64,000 nt of DNA from Strongylocentrotus purpuratus (Eukaryota; Echinodermata; Echinoidea; Camarodonta; Strongylocentrotidae), in NCBI RefSeq assembly GCF_000002235.5, contig NW_022145613.1:15329883-15393882 (forward strand), written 5' to 3'. The notes beneath the pieces are model-generated. The model was not told where the DNA came from. It saw only the letters and a program-made list of their open reading frames with translations, and did not search any database. The translations under genes were made by a program, and so were the position numbers. Of the stretch, positions 57,115 through 64,000 are shown piece after piece. Numbering within the stretch: position 1 is the stretch's first letter; the number at the start of each line of letters is the position of its first letter.

Positions 57115-58348
57115 GGGGAGAGAGAGAGGGAGAGAGAGAGAGAGAGGAGACAGAGGGGAAGGGAGGGAGAGAGAGAGAGATCGAGATAGATCGAGATAGA
57201 AAGGAGAGAGAGAGAGCGGGAGAGAAGGAGAAGAGAGAGAGAGAGAGAGAGAGGGAGAGAGCAAGAGAGAAGGAGAGAGAGAGAGAGAGAAATGGTTGGG
57301 GGGGGGGTAGAAGGAAAGAGATTGAGAAAGAACGAGAGAGAGACAGACAGACAGACAGAGAGACTGAGAGGCGAGAAAAAGGGCAGAGATTATAAAAAAA
57401 AGAAAATCTGAGGGGAAGGTTTTTGTGAGATATAAATTGTGAGAAAGGGGGAAAACAGATATGTTTAAAAAGGAACATGTTTTGATTGACGACACATAGT
57501 TGAGGTACATTATAAAGATAGGAGGCAGAGACAGGCGAAATATTTATCACAGCCATGACTCAACAACATTTTCATCTTGTCTAAAACTACCTTCACTCAA
57601 GTTGACAAAACCAAGAAAAAAGCACCTGGACACATGCACGTACTACATACATAAACCCATAAACCCAAGCTAATGACAGAGCTAATAAAGAGTCAACCTC
57701 CAGGTAACTCATGATTATTAGAAACCATGAATTTTCTATTGTGAGAGTATTTTTTGTAACAATATACCGACATCGCAGTCGTACAAGTTATAATAATTTT
57801 CCGAGGTTCGTAAATTTTGAACGTTGGGTGAATTCATCACTTTACGATTATATATTTTACATGTTTGTCTTATTAGCTTGCAACTGTCTTGTCAGTAATA
57901 CTTGTAGGCCTACTTAAACGAGCGTTTGGAAATGCAAAACATCTCCTGTATCTAGTCTACGTAGCTATCCATATTCTTCATATATCAATGGCAAAAGAAA
58001 TATCATGATAGAAGATATTAGATATATATACACAGAAACATATATGATTACCTTTCTAGAGACTCGATCCGGGCACCACTATTCACTTACTTAAAAACAG
58101 TTCAAGGCATGGAAAAACCAGAATATTTCCCCCAACAGAATTAGGCCATGCGGCAAAACAAATACTGCAAAAACATTGAAATTGTATAGTCCTACAACAT
58201 CGTGATCTTGTGGGGTCACACATTTTGAACAATTCTGATGCACTTAGATAAGCGCGGGTTGTCATGGTTTTCGGTATACAATGACGTACTCACCATTTCC
58301 TTTCGATGTAGAGGTCAAATTGATGTCAAGCTCAAGGCTATAGGTCAT
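48533..58348 (-). CDS. Unrecognised multi-exon gene with very short exons (incomplete chain)
   Basis: Minus-strand exons that fit together in phase: 58348-58294 (ATG after a pyrimidine-rich CCTCCAG; MTYSLELDINLTSTSKGN; donor ATG|GTGAGTACG), 58085-58052 (VNSGARIESLE), 55467-55393 (KMYSKKVTSSDSDFLEAV..., donor AAAAC|GTAAGTATA) and, less surely, 53595-53563 (HEVYFHYSPS). A second in-phase block is 50908-50847 (IEESMEAMRNRDQGMQSMET), then 50650-50585 (GKLILIGINNAISE...MLY). The terminal exon 48616-48533 reads DNEAQWGPLAVFNHFLKEY, then AGTWETIR and TGA. At least two linking exons were not found (phase 2 to phase 0 on both sides of the middle block), so two genes are possible. No known domain recognised. 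The terminal exon is the most protein-like piece; individual exons vary in certainty. Confidence 0.45.
49080..49265. repeat. (GTA)n-like tract
   Basis: GTAGTAGTAGTAT and TCGTAGTAG units. It falls within the proposed last intron of the minus-strand gene. Confidence 0.7.
49670..50062. repeat. (AAAT)n run and homopolymer-rich transposon fragment
   Basis: ATAAATAAATAAATAAAA (49675-49750), then alternating C, G and A runs and the end AAATCCTGGATCCGCCCTG (50045-50064), the inverted form of the CAGGGCGGATCCAG-type terminus. It abuts a TTAAAGC-family MITE fragment (50063-50106). Confidence 0.5.
51385..51704 (+). other. Long open stretch of unknown nature
   Basis: About 100 codons are open on the plus strand between a weak acceptor (AATTTGACAG, 51400) and a donor-like AATCGAG|GTAACT (51700), both in phase 1. 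The minus strand is also open over much of it. No domain is recognised; it may be repeat-derived. Confidence 0.2.
52790..52985 (+). mobile_element. Possible SINE body
   Basis: GGGGTATAGAGCACTGGTCTTGGCGAAACCAAGTCG, GTGCCCTTTTGGTAAGACATTAATCC and CAGGTCCCTCGGAGAGGAATG resemble tRNA-derived SINE bodies. No clear B box; low certainty. Confidence 0.3.
53040..53400. repeat. G-run-rich degenerate transposon-like region
   Basis: Repeated blocks AAAAAGGGGGTGT, TCCGGATTTAGGGG and AATTTAGGGGGG with homopolymers. No coding content. Confidence 0.4.
53780..54200. repeat. GGACAATTACCCC/GGGGTAATTGTCC inverted repeats
   Basis: CGGACAACGATCC, GGACAACTACCCC and GGACAATTACCCC (53810-53920) recur inverted as AATTGTCCAGGCTGGGG, GTTGTCCGGGGGTAAT and AATTGTCTAGGGGAAAT (54045-54120). 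It is a degenerate palindromic minisatellite. Confidence 0.6.
54430..54565. repeat. (GA)n and G-run microsatellite
   Basis: AGAGAGAGAGAGAGAG followed by GGGGGGGGGG tracts. A (GAT/GAC)n stretch follows at 54657-54715. Confidence 0.9.
54859..54902. repeat. (TA)n microsatellite
   Basis: An uninterrupted run of alternating TA of about 43 bases. Confidence 0.95.
54990..55360 (+). repeat. Repeat family R, copy 3
   Basis: TTAACAATGTTAAATCTGGGATGCACGG ... GCAGCATGAGCTAAATCTAGGAT, colinear with 25102-25500. It ends just before the short minus-strand exon at 55393. Confidence 0.8.
57010..57400. repeat. Long (GA)n/(GGGA)n tract
   Basis: Nearly pure purine sequence on the plus strand with GATAGATC and ACAGACAG variants. 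Long Ser/Leu or Arg/Glu frames here are artefacts. Confidence 0.9.
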
Positions 58349-59647
58349 CTGGAGGTTTGGATGAGACCCGGAGAGAGGTTAGTCTGGCAGGGACGGACCA
58401 TTACCGTCTAGTCTAACGGGAATCACGGAACTGCATTTATGGTAGTTTATCTGCATGGCCTCGAAATATTAATAAAGAAATAATATTGTCTTATGTACGT
58501 GTGGCTCAGGAGAGTGATGAATTGACCACAACCTGTAAGTGCCTGAAAATGTATCTTCAGTTAATAGTGTCATTAATCTGTAATTGTTTTAAAAGTGATG
58601 ATTAACGTAAAGTCATTCTGAAACATGCGTGATAAAGTGGATTCCTGATACTATAAAAAAACTTCTCTAATTAATTTCGAAAACAAAGAAAAGGTTACAA
58701 CAGTCGTGTGACCCTCTATAGGAGATCGAACAATTCGAAAGAATTTTGGGATGTTATTTTTAAAGAAAGCATCTTAATATGGAAATGAATCTTTTATAAA
58801 TATCAATCTGTCCGACACACACTGGAAATCACATTAACCAAAAAAAAAAAATCATCCTTTTATAAATGCATCTAAAATAAACATCACTTTGATTTTTAAG
58901 GCAAAAATTAGTAACAGATATAAGCATTAGCGTATATCAAAAGAATTTTAAAAATTCTATAACAATAATGTTTTTTGTTCATTTGGCAACCACATTTACA
59001 ACTGGAGCAATTGGATAATTCCACAAACGGGCGGTGGGCAAAATGCATTGTAAACTCATCTTAAACAATAACTGTAGTCCAGATATTTTCATATTGAATT
59101 AATTATTGGATCACATCACAGATAGATCTAGACACACCGACGATACCGCAGTAAGTGGATTTATATGGAATAAATCGAAAGCGTATGTTCTATTTCAATA
59201 AGTAGTTTCGGATGTATCGTTCTGAATTGGATATACCTATACGATTGATCTATTGCTTAGTTGATTAGAGCCACTGCATGAATCGTTCCGATAAAAAGGT
59301 GCGATGAAATGAAGTTAATAATATTGAACTAAAATTTTCTTGTATCCATAACAACGATATTCACTCCCAACCGCTCTTCCCTCTCTCCCTCTCTGTCTCC
59401 CTACCGCTCTCCCCTCTCTCTGTCTCTCTCTGTCTCTCTGTCTCTCTCTCTCTCACGCTCTCTCTCTCTCTCCCTCTCCCTCTCTGTCTCCATCCTTCCA
59501 CCCTTCCTCCTTCCTCTTTCTCTGTATGCATTATCCATGCAAACACCGTAAAAGGGAATATAAATAATTACGTAAAACAACGTGAATTGTGTTGCCAATT
59601 AAACTTAATTAAAATAGGATACATCCATGGCATAACGGTTAAGTAAC

Positions 59648-59841
59648 TTAAAGCTCCAGTACTTGTAGCTACTTGCTCCATCTATATAGAAAACAATGCC
59701 TAATTATCGGTGACCATCGGTCCCCCATGATCTTCTTTTTCTTATGTTAATTGAGAGCTGAGTTGATGAGATAGCAACCCGTCAGTGACCACCCTGGATG
59801 GTCTAATTCCTCCTAGCCAAACTAGTACAGAAGGCCTTTAA
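59648..59841 (-). mobile_element. MITE-like repeat, TTAAAGC ends (copy 4)
   Basis: TTAAAGCTCCAGTACTTGTAGC ... AACTAGTACAGAAGGCCTTTAA. It is the best full-length match to the copy at 12083-12277 when inverted. Confidence 0.7.
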
Positions 59842-60358
59842 CCAACTGTAAACTAATAACTATGGATTTCGCCTACTCTTCTCAGAGGGGACGCGATTTA
59901 AAAAGTGTAGCCCCAGGGCGGTGATTAAGAAAAATAAATGAGATTTTATTAGATATTCATTACTCGACTTTCGATTCTAGGATCACTTCTGTTTGTAGAG
60001 ATGATCAGACGGAGATGGGTCATGAAAAAGAGAACCTTTCTCATTACCTTCAAGCATTGTGGGCTGTAGATGGTTTAAGTAGATTCGCAAATATTTGCCT
60101 GTCATCATCTCAGAGTCTGTGGGTAAATATTAGATCGCGTGAGGGGTCTATTTTCAATGCCTGATGGAAGATGTTTCCAGGGGATTTTTTTTAAACATCT
60201 GATTTGAGACACGTTATTGTAATATCATTGTGAAATGGTATAGAAAGTTTTAGAATATTACTGATGTAGACGTCGATAAAAGAAACCTGAAACTGATAGA
60301 GCAAGGCAAAGAGCATTTGAAGATAAGAGAGAAGGATCAAAAGACAGGGAGATAGAGT

Positions 60359-60359
60359 G

Positions 60360-60417
<58 letters not shown>

Positions 60418-60513
60418 GGTAAGAGAGAGAGAGGGAGAGGGGGAGATAGAGTGAGATAGAGAGAGTGTGGCGTGTGAGAGAGAGAGAGAGAGTGAGAAAG
60501 AGAGAGAGACTGG

Positions 60514-60545
<32 letters not shown>

Positions 60546-60560
60546 GGGGGGGGGGGGGGG
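60359..60560. repeat. (GA)n + G-run microsatellite
   Basis: AGAGAGAG for about 180 bases, then a run of about 20 G. Confidence 0.95.
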
Positions 60561-61129
60561 AGGTTGTGAGGAGAAAGTGGGAGAGGAGAATGGGAGGGAA
60601 ATAAATATGGGGATCGAGACATTCTTTGTAAAACAGCTTCAACTTCTTATTCCCGAGATTTAACATCCATTGTTAAAAAATCTTCAAAGTCGGAGCCAAT
60701 GCAGGTCTAGGATCGTCTGGAGGGGTGGGCGAAGGGGAAGGTGAGAAACGTTTGATTATAATAAATCCAACATCGCAATTTAAACATCATCCTTCCTTTT
60801 TCTTTTCACCAGCCACTTTCGTCGGGATCACCATCTCTTCTTAATTTCTTTCATTCCATCTAGTGTGGCCGTTTTTCTCCATTCGATCTCTTCTTTACGT
60901 TGTTCTTACCTCTCAGTTTATCTGACTACCCCACTTACTCTCTCTCTCAATCTCACCCTCATCCTGCTCCCTTTACTCTCTTTCCATTTTTATGTTTAAT
61001 TTCTTCTCCCTTCTCTTTGAATGTATGCCCACTCGTGTGTTTCCTGGAAGAAAGTGGGCCTGAAAAATATTCTTTTTTTAAGATGCTCAAATCAATATTA
61101 GCATTTGCAATAGAAGCACAACCTTTACT

Positions 61130-61368
61130 CCTGAAAGAAGAAACAGGAGAAGAAGAAGGAGAAGAAGAAGGAGAAGAAGACGACGAAGACGAAGGAGAAG
61201 AAGAAGATGAAGGAGAAAAAGAAGAAGTAGTAGAAGAAGAAGGAGACAATGAAGGAGAAGAAGATGAAGGATAAAAAGAAGTAGAGGAAGAAGAAGAAGA
61301 AAGAGGAAGAAGGAGAAGAAATAGAAGAGGAGAAGAAGAAGAAAAAGAAGAAGAAAAATAAAAGAAAC
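61130..61368. repeat. (GAA)n trinucleotide tract
   Basis: GAAGAAGAAGGAGAAGAAG with GAC/GAT variants. The Glu-rich plus-strand frame is a repeat artefact, though it begins in less repetitive sequence at 60900. Confidence 0.85.
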
Positions 61369-62464
61369 AAACGAATGTTTAATTTTATCTTTATATGATA
61401 TTTATTTCAAGCAATATATCATCGCCTACATTAAATAACAGTATATTTGAAAAAAAAAGATTATTTCCTATTCTGTAGAATATATACAATGCCGTTATAA
61501 GCAAATTACAATACGGTAGCACTGTGAAAGAAAGTGTCAAGAAGTTTTTGATGAAAAATGGATGATGACATGTAGATAAAATCTATAAATAATGATATAA
61601 ACTATGATTTACAGAATAATTTCATTAAAAACATATCATAGGTAATGAATAAAAAAATGAAAGGACTTTCAGGAAATCATATTAATAAGGCATGAATAAA
61701 CAAGATAATGAAAATATCATTGCAAAATTGAAAGCACACCCAGCACACTCGATAAACCTAGTTTATAAGCTTAAGTTCACCATCATAGCATGCGAATATA
61801 GACATAATTTAGGAATGATAACCTGAATCATATATTTTTCTTACAAAACAAAATACATTCCTCTACAACCTTCTTACTCAAATGAAATACAAAATGGTTA
61901 GTAATGATGCATAATACCTACAACATTGGAAGAAAAAAAAAATCCACCTCCATTTTAATTCTATCATTACTGATCATCTTTTAACAGTATACAAATATGA
62001 ATATATATATTAATATTACAGATGAAATAAGTAGATTATTTAGTAGTTTAAAAAAAAAAGATTTTGCTTGAAAATAACAACATTACACCATCGCTGGAGA
62101 TCTTGTTTAGAATTATTATTATTATCTAAGTATTGCAAATTGGCAACACAATTTCAGTAGGATAGATTTCTTCATAATGAGCCAAACAATATTGACATTT
62201 TTATTTTTTAAGAGAAACATGAAAATGTTTTCTTGTTGTTGTTATCCGTCTGCAAATACAATCGAGGCCCGTCTTGTAATTGATATAAATCTTAACTTGC
62301 GATTGATATCAATTGCAACTATGGACATTCGAGATAGGAGACTGCAAACTTGCGACTGATTTAGGATCAATCATGACTCTTTATAAGACAGGGCCTTGGT
62401 TTGATTCTGCATGGTTACCATACATTTAATATACCTTCAAAAAATGAGAATGCCCATTTAAGAG

Positions 62465-62650
62465 ACACATGGTGTATCTTCTGGCAGTGGATCAGGACTA
62501 TAAGTAGACTTTTCTATCCATCATGAAAATAAGTAGACTTTTTGCTCTTAAATGGCTCTTAAACACATCAGTGTGTCTTTTGGCAGTGGGTGAGAATAAT
62601 AACTAGACTTTTCTTTACATCATGAAAATAAGTAGAATTTTCCCAAAATG
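62465..62650 (+). repeat. Direct duplication of about 100 bp
   Basis: TGTCTTTTGGCAGTGG...AGACTTTTCTTTACATCATGAAAATAAGTAGA (62570-62640) repeats TGTATCTTCTGGCAGTGG...AGACTTTTCTATCCATCATGAAAATAAGTAGA (62470-62545). Confidence 0.85.
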
Positions 62651-63409
62651 CTCACATGTATGAATGTTTGAAATAATTTATGGCAAAATAATGTTTTGAC
62701 TTTGGAATCGGTGTTTCAACTCGATGAATTTAGAAGCTCATATCAGGAAGGCAATACTGCAAATATAAGGCATTCCATCACATATAATTTATAAACATCC
62801 TAAATACTTCTACCAGTTTATAATCTTTTTTCTTTTTCATTCATTCCTTTACAGTCACTCAAAATCATGAACATCATCATTCACCAAGTTCTTTAAGAGT
62901 TCTTCTATTACAAATACATGCACCAGATTAAAAATATTTCCTAGCATCTAACTTGCTACTGCTAAATATATAGAGGCATATTATACGGTCTAATCCTTAC
63001 TTACACGTGTACTCCTAATTCGAACAGTGACTATGGGGTTTTAGGTAGGAGGCTGGTGTGATCTTTGTGCAAGTCACGTGTCCTACCCTGTACTTGGAAA
63101 ATACAACCAAAACGATGCTGACACATAGGGTCCAGCAAGAAGGCCTAACATGGTTGCTTCCTCTGCTGTACATATTTCATTTCTGGCAGTAGTGTCGATT
63201 TAATATGATTTTAATCCTATGCTGCATTCACCTGTAGTCCTACCGCAAGTTAACTCTTTGTGTGATCTGAGATGGCAAGTAATTTTTGAAGTCCGGATGT
63301 CATCCGGCAGTATTAGCTACTATGTCATCCTGGCAGTAAGGCAAGAAAAGTGTGTTCCCAGGAACTTAGACGGAGGAAACTGTGTACGATTTCATCAGAA
63401 TTCCATGGT

Positions 63410-63840
63410 GAATTGCTGTTTGGTCTACACCCTGTTTGTCTACTACCCAATTAGTCTATTCCCATATGGTCTACACCCAGCCAGTCTACTATCCACATGG
63501 TCTAATAATCATTTCGCTTACTTATCATTAGGTCTAATGACCAATTAGGCTAATAGCCAGTTAGTCGATGACTGGGTGTAGACCATATTGAAATAGACCT
63601 ATTGAGTAGTAGATGAACTGGTTGTAGACCAAACGACAATAAACCGGTGTCACTTCAGAAGTAGGTATAGACCTGACAGTGAATAGTTGGAAGATCTGGG
63701 TGTTGCAGGAAGATCTGGGTGTAGACCATATTGAAATAGACCTATTGAGTAGTAGATGAACTGGTTTTAGACCAAACGACAATAAACCGGTGTCACTTCA
63801 GAAGTAGGTATAGACCTGACAGTGAATAGTTGGGTATCAG
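63410..63840. repeat. GGTCTACACCCA palindromic minisatellite with 144-bp direct repeat
   Basis: GGGTGTAGACCATATTGAAATAG begins at 63574 and again at 63718 with near identity over more than 110 bases. To the left (63415-63545) the inverse TGGTCTACACCC and TAGTCTA/GGTCTAATGACC units occur, giving a palindromic arrangement. Confidence 0.85.
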
Positions 63841-64000
63841 AAACATCCTACAGGATGATTTGGGGAGTGATCACAGTGGTGACATTCTTAACAGCAAGAA
63901 AGAAGTTGGCATGAGGCAGAGTTGTTTACTTAGAAACGTGCTTCTAGATGACCTTAGAGGTTTGCTCCGAAGGTTGAAGTTCAACAAAGCTTAAGTGTTA

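Larger units (their letters stand above)
58349..64000. other. Right-end region without a supportable gene
   Basis: AT-rich DNA with microsatellites at 59370-59500 (CT), 60359-60560 (GA, G) and 61135-61365 (GAA). Pieces such as ATGGTGATCCCGACGAAAG on the minus strand at about 60820 precede donor-like sites, but I could not connect them to anything. Confidence 0.4.

Noticed and set aside
56719..57556. Ser/Leu-rich minus-strand frames of 229-263 codons
   Set aside because: Frames of a pure (CT)n tract; similar Arg/Glu or Ser/Leu frames at 16585-16883, 36429-36737, 54366-54598, 59361-59598 and 60191-60666 are rejected for the same reason.

Overview
The window looks like AT-rich nuclear DNA from a marine invertebrate deuterostome; an echinoderm is my best guess. 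Reasons: small GT-AG-bounded exons spread over kilobases, conserved animal genes, very abundant (GA)n/(TA)n/(GAT)n microsatellites, a CR1-like LINE, a tRNA-derived SINE, and many small TIR elements. Nothing looks prokaryotic or viral.

Layout. (1) About 0.4-17.4 kb, plus strand: a mosaic secreted protease gene, read by hand as 17 exons, encoding a CUB-like domain, ten LDL-receptor class A (LDLa) modules (one per exon) and a C-terminal trypsin-fold (S1) domain. Every boundary from the CUB start to the protease domain is phase 1, so the gene is a clear case of exon shuffling. The 5' end is probably outside the window. Its introns hold a hAT-like element, a 20-bp minisatellite with higher-order structure, a near-perfect hairpin and long trinucleotide tracts. 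(2) 17.4-21.2 kb: 3' UTR with an internal duplication, MITE-type repeats, then intergenic DNA. (3) 21.2-33.4 kb, plus strand: ATP6V1H, V-type H+-ATPase subunit H, in 11 coding exons (475 aa), apparently intact. (4) 33.4-40.1 kb: its 3' region and repeats, including a SINE and an inverted repeat with hammerhead-like core motifs. (5) 40.1-46.7 kb, minus strand: a small three-exon gene (175 aa) that I read as the homologue of vertebrate C2orf50/CIMIP5, a ciliary microtubule inner protein. Its first intron carries a CR1-like LINE in the opposite orientation, with complete EN/RT reading frame. (6) 47-47.7 kb: a possible divergent two-exon plus-strand gene and an X-box (RFX)-like site. (7) 48.5-58.4 kb, minus strand: a chain of short exons that fit together in phase and end in a very protein-like terminal exon; I do not recognise the product. 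(8) 58.4-64 kb: no gene that I can support, mainly purine/pyrimidine microsatellites and tandem repeats.

The genes are functionally separate: extracellular proteolysis, organelle acidification, and ciliary structure. The most novel items are the CUB-LDLa10-S1 protease with an altered S1 pocket, the small CIMIP5-like gene hosting the LINE, and the unrecognised micro-exon gene.
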